Shown: positions 47,760 through 55,941 of the stretch, piece after piece
How the letters are laid out: each line of letters starts with the position of its first letter
Numbering within the stretch: the stretch's first letter is position 1
NCBI RefSeq assembly: GCF_042676385.1
Contig: NZ_JBHTHA010000036.1
Coordinates: 324,162-388,161, forward strand
Length of the DNA: 64,000 nt
From: Paenibacillus_E sp042676385
Lineage (GTDB): Bacteria > Bacillota > Bacilli > Paenibacillales > NBRC-103111
Reading direction: 5' to 3'
The notes under the pieces: generated by a model
The model's database searches: none
Seen by the model: the letters and a program-made list of their open reading frames with translations, nothing else
Told to the model about the DNA's origin: nothing
Program-made: the position numbers and the translations under genes

Positions 47760-50700
47760 TCATTGAGCCGTAGTCACTGATTGCTCCACTTGGTTTACAT
47801 CCGATTTGCCTTTTCTTTTGAACCAACGGCCTTTTCTTTTCCTAAATAAAATCTCATAAATGATAGGCACAATGACGAGCGTCAACAATGTCGATGTCGT
47901 AAGACCGCCAATAACAACTACGGCCAGCCCTTTGGAGATAATCGTTCCCTCGGATAAGCCAAGTGCGAGCGGCATGAGCGCGATAATTGTAGCTCCCGCT
48001 GTCATGATGATAGGTCTAAGACGCGTTATTCCAGCTTCAATGAGTGCGTCACGGATCGCATAACCTTGTTCTCTAAGCTGTTGTACCCGGTCTACAAGTA
48101 CGATTGCATTCGTTACAACGATACCGATCAACATCAGGAACCCGATCAATGAGGTTACATTTACCGATTCGCGGCTTACGATCAGTCCGATTAGTCCTCC
48201 AATTGCAGCTAATGGCAGTGAGAATAGAATCGCGAGTGGTGCTCTTGCATTGCCAAATGCGATAACCATGACCATGTAAACGATGAAGATCGAAGCTATG
48301 ATCGCCATGAACATTTCCATAAAGCTCTTCTGAATATCATCGGATACGCCTTTTACTTCACGAGTCACGCCTGAAGGCAGTTCCAGTTTCGCAAGCTCTT
48401 CGGAAAGTTTTTTGCTGACGCCTCCTTTATCCACACTATTAATTTTTGCAGTAACGCTGATGATTTGATCTTGATTTTCACGACTAATGCTATTTGGAGC
48501 CTCAATTTGTTTAACTTTAGCTACTTCATTCAATTGTATGGTTTGCCCGGTAGGCGTCTTTATCAGCAATACGGCTAATTTATCCACTGAATTTTTATAT
48601 TCCGGATTCAGCATCACTTTGGTCGAATAAGTCACGTTATTAAATTTCAGGTCGCCTAGTTTATCTTCGGAAATCCAACTATTGACGGTTTGCAAAATTT
48701 GCGCTGCGGATAGACCGTAAAGTCTCGCTTTATTTTGATCAACCGTGATTTCGACCTCGGTTTTGGAATCGCTCAAGGTGTCTTTAATGTCATTAAGCTC
48801 AGGGAACCCCTTCAGTTTATCTTTGACCATTTGTGCAGCTACTTTGAGATATAGCAGATCGTCTCCCTTAAGCGAATAGGAAAAATCTCCTCCGGTAGAC
48901 GTTGGCGGACCTCCTGTAAACAATTGAACATTAACTTCAGACCCGACGGGCAAAAGTTTCAGCATTTCTTCTTTATACAATTTAGCGGCTGCGTCAGCCT
49001 CTGTGCCTTGACTAAACTCAAAGAACATCATCGTTCTATAGGCGAATCTGTCACTGCTTTGGTTGTAACCAACAAGAGATTCGATGTACTTGAATGAAGG
49101 CTGGCCGGTTTTATCTTTAAACGATTTCAGATGCGCTTCAATTTCTTTCGACTTCTCATTCATCATGTCGAGCGATGTTTCCCTCGGCATTTTGATTTGA
49201 ATAGCCCCTTGCTTAACGGATTCGCTGGCAGGCATGAAGGAAACCGCTAAATTAGGGACGGTTGTAATAATCGACAAAATGAGGACTAAACCAGCAATCA
49301 GCAATGTTTTGATGCGGTTATTTAGGGACCAAATGAGCACCTTTTTGTACCGCAATCCCATTGGGCCTACATGATTCTCATCGTGGTGCGTAACCTTCTT
49401 GTTGCTAAGCACCATAAGCTTTGCCAGCATTGGAATAACTGTTAGAGCGACGATTAAGGAAGACATCAAAGCAACGACGAGCGTAATTGCAAAGGGACGG
49501 AACACTTCACCGACGACCCCGCTGACAAAGCCTATCGGACCGAACACGCCAACCGTCGTTATGGTCGAAGAAGTGATCGCATTAGAAACCTGCTGAGTCG
49601 CTAACTTAATCACAGATTCATTGCGTTCTTGCGCCTTCTGCAATTGACTATAGATATTCTCAATGACGACGATACTATCGTCCACGACCCGTCCGATTGC
49701 AATGGCCATGCCCCCGAGCGTCATAATGTTCAAGGAAATACCCAATGGTCCCATGACTAATAACGTTACGAGGATGGATAATGGAATAGAAACAAGTACG
49801 ATGACCGTCATACGAATATTACGTAAGAAGAGTAAGATCATTAAAGATGCCAACACGGCACCCAATCCGCCTTCTTGCACCATACCATGAATCGATTTCT
49901 TAATGTCATTGGCTGAATTGTAAATCGTATGGAATTTTACGCCAGGTAGTGTTTTCTCCCAATCAGTAATGAGCTTATTGGCGCTGTCTGCAAACTCAAC
50001 GGCATTGGCTGCTTTGGTTTTATAAAGCAGGACACCGATTGCCGGTTTATCGTCCAATCTTGCGATAAACGTGGACTCGCTGATCGCTTCAACTTTGGCA
50101 AGCTGCTTAAGTAAGAGCGTATCGCCGGTTTTCGTCGTTATTTTCAAGTTATCCAAATTGTAAATCGTATCGAATTCGCCTTTAACCCGAACCATCTGTG
50201 AGTTGCCATTGAAGTCGACCGTACCGGCAGGACTTGAAACAAGCGATGCTTTAATTAGACTCGCAACGTCCGCAGGCGTTAAACCGTAATTGTTAATGGC
50301 CGGCGCATCCAGCTTGATGGTAAGTACGGCATCCTGATTGCCGACGGAATCAACGTGGTCAATCCCTTTTAATCCATTAAAGCCAGGAAGAATCGTATCC
50401 TTGTAGTTCTTATCCAACTCGGTTTGATTGATTCCTTTTTCACCATACACAGCCAAGTAATACACAGGTTCAGAAGCAAAACCTGCCGTTAAAACTTTTG
50501 GCTTTTCCGCACTCTGTGGAAGCTTGACGTTGGAGATTAAACTTTCAACGTCTTTTTTGACATCCTCAGGCTTCTTGCTCTGTTCCAATTCCAGAACGAT
50601 CTGGGAGTAATTATCCTGCGAACTGGATGTTAAATTTTTTAGACCATCCAACCCGGCTACTGCTTTTTCCAGCGGCTTTGTAATTTCATCTAGCACGTCC

Positions 50701-50870
50701 TTCGGAGGTGCTACATATGTAGTGCTTACGATAACAACCGGAAACGTAATATCCGGCATGCTTTCTACCTTAAGTGTTGTCGTAGAAAAGGTTCCTCCTA
50801 CTACCAACAGCAGCATGATAATGAAAACTGCTGCAATATTTTTCATTGAAAAATTTGTTAACTTGTTCAT
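47760..50870 (-). CDS. RND efflux permease (AcrB/SwrC family)
   Basis: 1036 aa, full length for HAE-type RND pumps: helix 1 near residues 10-28, two large extracytoplasmic loops, a central helix bundle with the proton-relay Asp pair in GRVVDDSIVVIENI (about residue 395), and a second bundle. Nearest well-known relative is SwrC (YerP) of Bacillus subtilis, which confers surfactin tolerance and swarming. The ATG at 50870 follows GGGGGAG; an ATG at 50942 lacks a site. First gene of an operon with an adaptor lipoprotein and the 580-aa exported protein. Energised by proton-motive force. Confidence 0.93.
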   Translation of the reverse strand: MNKLTNFSMKNIAAVFIIMLLLVVGGTFSTTTLKVESMPDITFPVVIVSTTYVAPPKDVLDEITKPLEKAVAGLDGLKNLTSSSQDNYSQIVLELEQSKKPEDVKKDVESLISNVKLPQSAEKPKVLTAGFASEPVYYLAVYGEKGINQTELDKNYKDTILPGFNGLKGIDHVDSVGNQDAVLTIKLDAPAINNYGLTPADVASLIKASLVSSPAGTVDFNGNSQMVRVKGEFDTIYNLDNLKITTKTGDTLLLKQLAKVEAISESTFIARLDDKPAIGVLLYKTKAANAVEFADSANKLITDWEKTLPGVKFHTIYNSANDIKKSIHGMVQEGGLGAVLASLMILLFLRNIRMTVIVLVSIPLSILVTLLVMGPLGISLNIMTLGGMAIAIGRVVDDSIVVIENIYSQLQKAQERNESVIKLATQQVSNAITSSTITTVGVFGPIGFVSGVVGEVFRPFAITLVVALMSSLIVALTVIPMLAKLMVLSNKKVTHHDENHVGPMGLRYKKVLIWSLNNRIKTLLIAGLVLILSIITTVPNLAVSFMPASESVKQGAIQIKMPRETSLDMMNEKSKEIEAHLKSFKDKTGQPSFKYIESLVGYNQSSDRFAYRTMMFFEFSQGTEADAAAKLYKEEMLKLLPVGSEVNVQLFTGGPPTSTGGDFSYSLKGDDLLYLKVAAQMVKDKLKGFPELNDIKDTLSDSKTEVEITVDQNKARLYGLSAAQILQTVNSWISEDKLGDLKFNNVTYSTKVMLNPEYKNSVDKLAVLLIKTPTGQTIQLNEVAKVKQIEAPNSISRENQDQIISVTAKINSVDKGGVSKKLSEELAKLELPSGVTREVKGVSDDIQKSFMEMFMAIIASIFIVYMVMVIAFGNARAPLAILFSLPLAAIGGLIGLIVSRESVNVTSLIGFLMLIGIVVTNAIVLVDRVQQLREQGYAIRDALIEAGITRLRPIIMTAGATIIALMPLALGLSEGTIISKGLAVVVIGGLTTSTLLTLVIVPIIYEILFRKRKGRWFKRKGKSDVNQVEQSVTTAQ

Positions 50871-51097
50871 TCCCACTTCTCCCCCATCACCAGCTTTGTT
50901 TCCAAGTATTACCGGTCTGTACTCATTCATCATAAATGACATTTCTTAACAAAACATAAACAGGTGTTGAAATTTTTATGTATTTTTTCTTTTTTCCAGT
51001 AGTCTCTCTTGCCTATCCCACACTCCTCCAAACAGTTTCCAAAACATGCATTATGGATTTATTATATATGCGACAATTCGTAAATGCAGGTGAATTA

Positions 51098-51127
51098 AGT
51101 CATATCCTAAGTCATATAATCAGTCAT
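51098..51127 (-). promoter_or_regulatory. Three direct ATGACT repeats with 12-bp period upstream of the RND promoter
   Basis: Plus-strand AGTCAT at 51098, 51110 and 51122. On the minus strand the nearest copy is about 31 bases upstream of the TATAAT at 51061-51066, where no good -35 hexamer exists. This arrangement suggests an activator site. Confidence 0.4.
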
Positions 51128-51189
51128 GCCATTTCCCCTATGATTATGACTTCATGTGACTATACAATTCCCCCGTTATAAATAACAAG

Positions 51190-51214
51190 AAGCGAAGGCA
51201 TGCGGCCTCCGCTT
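51190..51214 (-). terminator. Terminator of the ABC/SBP operon
   Basis: AAGCGGAGG/CCTTCGCTT (minus sense, one mismatch) with loop CCGCATG, then CTTGTTATTT. It follows the 718-aa gene by about 20 bases. Confidence 0.6.
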
Positions 51215-51232
51215 AGGTAGAAAAAGTATGAA

Positions 51233-53389
51233 TTAGTCCGTTGTAACAAACCAGTCCGCTTTTTGCGAAGCGAGCAGCTTTCTTTGACCTTGAAACTCGT
51301 CGTAGATACTAAGCGTGTATTGTTTAAGGAATTGCGTCCTGAAAATGAGTCCTGCATCAGAGATCGAAATTTTGAAGTTTTCCCTCTTCCCTAGACGAAT
51401 CTTCGTGTCTTCATCCGCGGTCGAATCTCCGTTAATCACATCGAAATCTTTGAAATCAAATTTTTTCTCAAAACTCTTCTCACCGCCACCGTCTTCAAAA
51501 ACGAGCAGCAAGTTATGACCTTCCGTATTAATTTCGGTCAACTTTTCCTTTGTTAATTCATAATTGAATTTCAGCGTGAAATTGCTGCCGTCGATCGAAG
51601 TACCGATCTTATTAATATTGATCGTATAAGGGAACAACTCGACATTAGCCAACGTCTTCTTCACATCTTTATTCTCTTCCGGCAACCAGTAAGAAACAGG
51701 ATTTACATAGGAATCCGCCACTGCTTTGTCGCCTTCGGAAAGCTTGCCGTCAGTAACTGCGTCGCCGAGCAATAAGCTCATATTCGCTGTTGAATAGCCT
51801 TTTGGAAGCGAAGCCCAGACATTTAACAGCGCTTTGCCGGTAGGACTCACTTTATTTTTCACTTCGGCGACGTTCGCCGGAAATACCGTTCCATCCGATG
51901 AACGGAAATTGGCAACCAACTTGCTCACATTCGTGAAACGCTTCTCCAGATTCGTTGCCTCAACCATTGCCGAGTACATGACATTCGTTTTATCCGCATA
52001 GGTAGATACGCTTCGAACGACATATTTCGTTTTGCGCCCTACATCGTTCAAGGTATAAGCTTGACCCATGCCAATATATGGAATCGCTTGAAGTTCAGCT
52101 TGCGTGGAGAATTCAAGCACATCCGTTACAGTTCCGCCATCAGTACCGGTTCCAGTACTTGTCGTAGATGTCGTGCCCTCTTTTTCCTGAAGGACAAGCT
52201 TAATGTGAGAGAAGTCATATGTATATGGCACTTTCCCAGCAAGCTGCAGATTCACATTAGCTCCAGCACCCAAACCGATCACTTTAGATGTCTGGATGAC
52301 TTTTGCTTCAATTTTTACCGCATCGTCAAGGAGGAAATATCCCGTTAAATTCGGAATCGGCAGTGATTGGTCGCCTTTGTTGCTCAAGGTCAAATCGGCC
52401 GTCAAAATATCCTGATCCTCCCAAGGCAACCTATGCAGCGCATTCAACTGTGTCGTATAAACACCCGATTTATTGGTAAACGTATACTCTTTTCCGACCG
52501 AACCGCCATCTCCTTGGGTGACTTGAGGTAATTGGAATGCGGCAACGGATACGTTCAACTTCAAATCAGCAATCGGTTCCGCTATTGTCAGCTGCCAATT
52601 ATCCGGTGCTACCGCGACTGGAATCGACCCGGAAAGCTGAATCTCCTTATTTTCCTTAGGGTTGATCTTCAAGTCTTTAATCCCTTTAGCCTCCAGAGGA
52701 TACAACAGTCCTTCCGAAGTACGGATGGAGAATAGGTAGGAAGGAATTGTTACCGTGTTGCTCCCCGCATTCTCGAGTGTCAAATACACCGTTGGCACGT
52801 AATATTTTTCATTTTTGTTGCTAATAAACTTCTTAATGGATGCTTTTACGTCAGTTCCACCTATGGAAACGATGGCAGCTCCATCCGCCGGCGTTACGTC
52901 CGTATAGGTATCCGGAACAGCGACTTCACCCAGCACACGCTCAAAATTCGATTGACTGAAATCCCATTTAATAAATTGGACAACGAGATCCTGTAGATTC
53001 GTATTGGCATTGACAGTCGCATAAAAAGTCAGATCAGTGCTAGAACCTGGAGCCACACGATTCTTGTCTTTGTAAGCAGGTAGCAATCGTGCTGAGAATT
53101 GGTTACCCGTCTTACTTTTCAACCTTACCCAATAGTCTATAAACTGAAGCTCACTGCTGCCTTCATTATGTATGGTTATGGTAAATGTCGCCAATTTACC
53201 GTTTTGGTCTGGCAGCACATGAATTTGCTTTAGTTCAAAATAGCTGCTTGCCGTAATAGAAACCTTGCCCACGGAAGATATAATTGAAGCCTCAGTACCG
53301 TCCGCCCATACGGGGACAACCGCACCTAGCACTAATGTTGCAGACAAGGCAATTGTAGCTAGACTCTTATAACGAAACTTGTTGTTCAT
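51233..53389 (-). CDS. Exported beta-rich surface protein, 718 aa, companion of ABC exporter
   Basis: Signal peptide (1-30; KSLATIALSATLVLGAVVPVWA). The remainder is a tandem series of beta-sandwich-like units, e.g. LATFTITIHNEGSSELQFIDYWVRLKS, VPTVYLTLENAGSNTVTIPSYLFSIR, LTADLTLSNKGDQSLPIPNLTGYFLL and MYSAMVEATNLEKRFTNVSKLVANFR. A Thr/Gly linker lies near 415-430. Each unit opens with a beta strand and an N.G or NKGD turn. The signal peptide is nearly the same as in the 580-aa protein at 44691, indicating paralogy. AAGGAGG 11 bases before the ATG. Last gene of the long ABC operon, behind a hairpin-rich spacer. Function unknown. Confidence 0.8.
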   Translation of the reverse strand: MNNKFRYKSLATIALSATLVLGAVVPVWADGTEASIISSVGKVSITASSYFELKQIHVLPDQNGKLATFTITIHNEGSSELQFIDYWVRLKSKTGNQFSARLLPAYKDKNRVAPGSSTDLTFYATVNANTNLQDLVVQFIKWDFSQSNFERVLGEVAVPDTYTDVTPADGAAIVSIGGTDVKASIKKFISNKNEKYYVPTVYLTLENAGSNTVTIPSYLFSIRTSEGLLYPLEAKGIKDLKINPKENKEIQLSGSIPVAVAPDNWQLTIAEPIADLKLNVSVAAFQLPQVTQGDGGSVGKEYTFTNKSGVYTTQLNALHRLPWEDQDILTADLTLSNKGDQSLPIPNLTGYFLLDDAVKIEAKVIQTSKVIGLGAGANVNLQLAGKVPYTYDFSHIKLVLQEKEGTTSTTSTGTGTDGGTVTDVLEFSTQAELQAIPYIGMGQAYTLNDVGRKTKYVVRSVSTYADKTNVMYSAMVEATNLEKRFTNVSKLVANFRSSDGTVFPANVAEVKNKVSPTGKALLNVWASLPKGYSTANMSLLLGDAVTDGKLSEGDKAVADSYVNPVSYWLPEENKDVKKTLANVELFPYTININKIGTSIDGSNFTLKFNYELTKEKLTEINTEGHNLLLVFEDGGGEKSFEKKFDFKDFDVINGDSTADEDTKIRLGKRENFKISISDAGLIFRTQFLKQYTLSIYDEFQGQRKLLASQKADWFVTTD

Positions 53390-53400
53390 ATCTTTGATGA

Positions 53401-53535
53401 CCTCCTTAGAGTTTTGCTTTAGCAAAACTTACATCGTAAGCATAAGCTGAGTTTTTCGTGAGAAAAACTGACTTCGTAAGCATAGTCTGAGTTTTGCTTT
53501 AGCAGAGCTTGCTTCCATAATAGGAAGCAAGCTTC
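53401..53535. repeat. Tandem 40-bp hairpin repeats between two operon genes
   Basis: Three units start at 53409, 53449 and 53489. Each begins GAGTTTT and carries a stem: GTTTTGCTTTAGCAAAAC, GTTTTTCGTGAGAAAAAC and an altered third. Units 1 and 2 also carry CTTACATCGTAAG or CTTCGTAAG. The end is a perfect 10-bp hairpin GCTTGCTTCC/GGAAGCAAGC at 53507-53532. No T-run, so not simple terminators; mRNA processing or stabilisation is likely. Confidence 0.7.
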
Positions 53536-53545
53536 TCATATAACG

Positions 53546-55015
53546 TTAACCTGCCACGCCCATCGGTACTGCCTGTTGAACCGGTTGAGTCGGATTATCT
53601 TTCATCTGCTTCAGCATCGCGTCTCCTTGCGTTTGCCACTCTTTAAGCGCTTCGCGAGCTGTCTTCTTGCCCTTCAAGACGCTATCAAACTGTTGACGCC
53701 CGATATCTTGAACTTGGTAAATATTCGGCTTTTGCTGATATATTTTCGTGTTGTTCTCCATTGGAGCCGGCGTCACGTTATAAAAAGCTTCCATATGAAA
53801 TTCTTGACCGTCTTTCGGCTTCAAATATTTGGAGCGCGCTACCAGATTATAAGAGCTGTGTGATTTCAGTTTGGCCCATTCATCACCATTAATAAATTGA
53901 ATGAATTTCCAGGCATCCGGCGAATTTTGTGCTTTTGCGTTAATGCCCATAATGCCGTTCATGTAGATCGAACCGCCGACCCCTTTCGCTTCCGGATGAG
54001 AAGGCATCGTGACAACATCCCATTCAATCGGCGTAAAGCCTTTGAAGCTTGCCGCATTTTTGTTTGCGTTCGTAAGCTGTTGAATTTGACCATAATGGAT
54101 AATGCTCATGGCCAGACGCCCTGACATGAAATCGTCGTACGCAAACGGATTTTGCTGATCAAATTGCCGATTCATCGGCTTCTGAGGATCGAAAAGCTCA
54201 GGGAATACATTTTCCTTTTGCATTTGCGCCATTTTCGTCCAAACTTTTTCCCATTGATCCGTATCTACGGTCATTTTCTCGCCTGCGTCATCGAACATTT
54301 TCAACTGCAGCGGTGCTGTATACATTTGCATTCCGTAAAAGAGATCCCCTTGAGCCTGCGTAGAGAATGAGAATCCGCTCACTTTGTTCTCGCCTTCTCC
54401 TTTCGCTACGCGTTTGGCTAGATCAAAAACTTCATCCCAAGTCATACCGTCTTTTGGAAAATCAGCACCGGCATCCTGGAACATTTTCTTATTATAAATG
54501 AGTGCGGATGAGCTGAAAGAAGGTGCCAATGCATAAAGTTTGCCGCCTCCGGCATTTTTGATGCCGTCAATGACTGCGGGTACGATTCCGGCTGTATCGA
54601 ATTTATCCTTAGTAATGAGAGGATCAAGCTGAGTCAGCAGATTGCTTTCGACCATCTCGGGCAGCTGCTCATAGCCGATCATGACCAAATCCGGCGGATT
54701 GTCGCTTTGCATCACTTCTTTGAGTTTCTCTAAAGGATCGGGCATCTTCTCGCCTGGTTGCATGCCGCCGTAGCGATATTTCTCATCCATTGTCGGTATG
54801 ATTTCAATTTTGATATTTGGATTGGCAAACTCGAATATTTCCGTAAATTGTTGTCTGAAGTATTCATCATCACCACCGTAACCTGTGGTTGCGATTTTAA
54901 GTACACGCTCTTTTTTATCGTCCGCCTTATCGCCTTTACTGCACGCTACAGCAAGAGGAGCAACCATGGCCAGCGTTAAGGAAACTGCAACAATTTTGCG
55001 ATTCAAAGTTTTCAT
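53546..55015 (-). CDS. Extracellular solute-binding lipoprotein (family 1 SBP-like)
   Basis: 489 aa. Lipobox LAVAC (Cys25) then the SBP fold: VLKIATTGYGGDDEYFRQQFTEIFEFANPNIKIEII, NPPDLVMIGYEQLPEMVESNLLTQLDPL, YNKKMFQDAGADFPKDGMTWDEVFDLAKRVA and SPDAWKFIQFINGDEWAKL. Such proteins deliver ligands to ABC importers, but no importer permease (MalF/MalG type) is present. It begins with a 4-base overlap with the stop of the ATPase-AbrB gene, so it belongs to the exporter operon. A sensory or scavenging role for the system is inferred. Confidence 0.88.
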   Translation of the reverse strand: MKTLNRKIVAVSLTLAMVAPLAVACSKGDKADDKKERVLKIATTGYGGDDEYFRQQFTEIFEFANPNIKIEIIPTMDEKYRYGGMQPGEKMPDPLEKLKEVMQSDNPPDLVMIGYEQLPEMVESNLLTQLDPLITKDKFDTAGIVPAVIDGIKNAGGGKLYALAPSFSSSALIYNKKMFQDAGADFPKDGMTWDEVFDLAKRVAKGEGENKVSGFSFSTQAQGDLFYGMQMYTAPLQLKMFDDAGEKMTVDTDQWEKVWTKMAQMQKENVFPELFDPQKPMNRQFDQQNPFAYDDFMSGRLAMSIIHYGQIQQLTNANKNAASFKGFTPIEWDVVTMPSHPEAKGVGGSIYMNGIMGINAKAQNSPDAWKFIQFINGDEWAKLKSHSSYNLVARSKYLKPKDGQEFHMEAFYNVTPAPMENNTKIYQQKPNIYQVQDIGRQQFDSVLKGKKTAREALKEWQTQGDAMLKQMKDNPTQPVQQAVPMGVAG

Positions 55016-55938
55016 TTCATTTTCCCTCCAACAATTTGTGTATTTGGTTCCATATCTTCCTTTTTATCCAGCTGATTCGGAGCTTTGATCATAATCTTCT
55101 CGCCATCGAACTCCATTGTCGCTTTCCCGTTAATTTTCAGGGCGGCCAAGTATTCCTTGGGCACCTGCAAACGTCCGGCACGGTCCAGAACCACATATTC
55201 TTCATGGGCCTGCGCAGTGAGTCCGGGCAGGGAAGTGCCGTCCTGAGCATGTATTGACGGATTACGGGCAATGAATTCAGAACTCGTCATTCCATCACGG
55301 ATGGCAACCACCCGACCCACTTTACCCGCCATGGACAAATCGTGCGTAACAATGACAATCGTAACGCCAAGCTCCTTGTTCAACCTCTGGAAAATGGATA
55401 GAATCATATCCGCCGTCTTCGTATCGACGGATCCGGTCGGCTCATCCGCCAGCAGCAAGCGAGGGCGATTGGCCAGCGAGATGGCGATCGCAACACGCTG
55501 TTGCTCACCCCCCGACAACTCTTGCAACTTGTTATTCAACCGGTGACCGAGCCCGACCCACTCGAGCAGCTGTCTGGCATACGCGCGATCATACTTGCCG
55601 CTTAACATCATCGGCATCTCCACATTTTCCAGCGCGGTCAGGTAGGAAACCAGATTCCGCGCATTATTTTGCCAAATGAAGCCCACGGTATTGCGCTTAT
55701 ATTCAACAAGCTGCTTATCGGTGATTTTGAGCAAATCCCAATCGCCGACCTTCACTTGACCTGCAGACGGGCGATCCAATCCTCCCAAAATATTGAGCAG
55801 CGTGGACTTGCCGCTTCCGCTGTTGCCGATAATCGCCATAAGCTCGCCAGGCTCGATATGAATGTTAAGCCCCTGCAGAGCGACAACCTCGATGTCGTCG
55901 GTTTTATAAATTTTGACCAAACCTTCACAAGTAATCAT
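55012..55938 (-). CDS. MacB/LolD-type ABC ATPase with C-terminal AbrB-like domain
   Basis: 308 aa. ABC domain 1-220: Walker A GNSGSGKST (38-46), Q-loop near 90, signature LSGGEQQR (about 141-148), Walker B LLLADEPTGSVD and H-loop THDLS. After a 25-residue linker comes EEYVVLDRAGRLQVPKEYLAALKINGKATMEFDGEKIMIKAP (about 246-287). It reads as a SpoVT/AbrB swapped-hairpin domain (VDxxGRxxIPkexx..Lgi), usually a DNA-binding dimer module. The ATG at 55938 is chosen over an adjacent TTG at 55941. Encoded directly after the FtsX-type permease, which already has a partner ATPase at 59953. Confidence 0.88.
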   Translation of the reverse strand: MITCEGLVKIYKTDDIEVVALQGLNIHIEPGELMAIIGNSGSGKSTLLNILGGLDRPSAGQVKVGDWDLLKITDKQLVEYKRNTVGFIWQNNARNLVSYLTALENVEMPMMLSGKYDRAYARQLLEWVGLGHRLNNKLQELSGGEQQRVAIAISLANRPRLLLADEPTGSVDTKTADMILSIFQRLNKELGVTIVIVTHDLSMAGKVGRVVAIRDGMTSSEFIARNPSIHAQDGTSLPGLTAQAHEEYVVLDRAGRLQVPKEYLAALKINGKATMEFDGEKIMIKAPNQLDKKEDMEPNTQIVGGKMK

Positions 55939-55941
55939 CAA

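Larger units (their letters stand above)
50871..51232. other. 362-base intergenic: promoter region of the RND operon
   Basis: No gene. It holds a TATAAT on the minus strand (plus 51061-51066), three direct AGTCAT repeats (51098, 51110, 51122), two inverted copies further right (51146, 51156 region) and the terminator of the 718-aa protein gene. Confidence 0.5.

Noticed and set aside
53401..53535. CRISPR array
   Set aside because: The 40-bp units are contiguous near-copies with no unique spacers and no cas genes.
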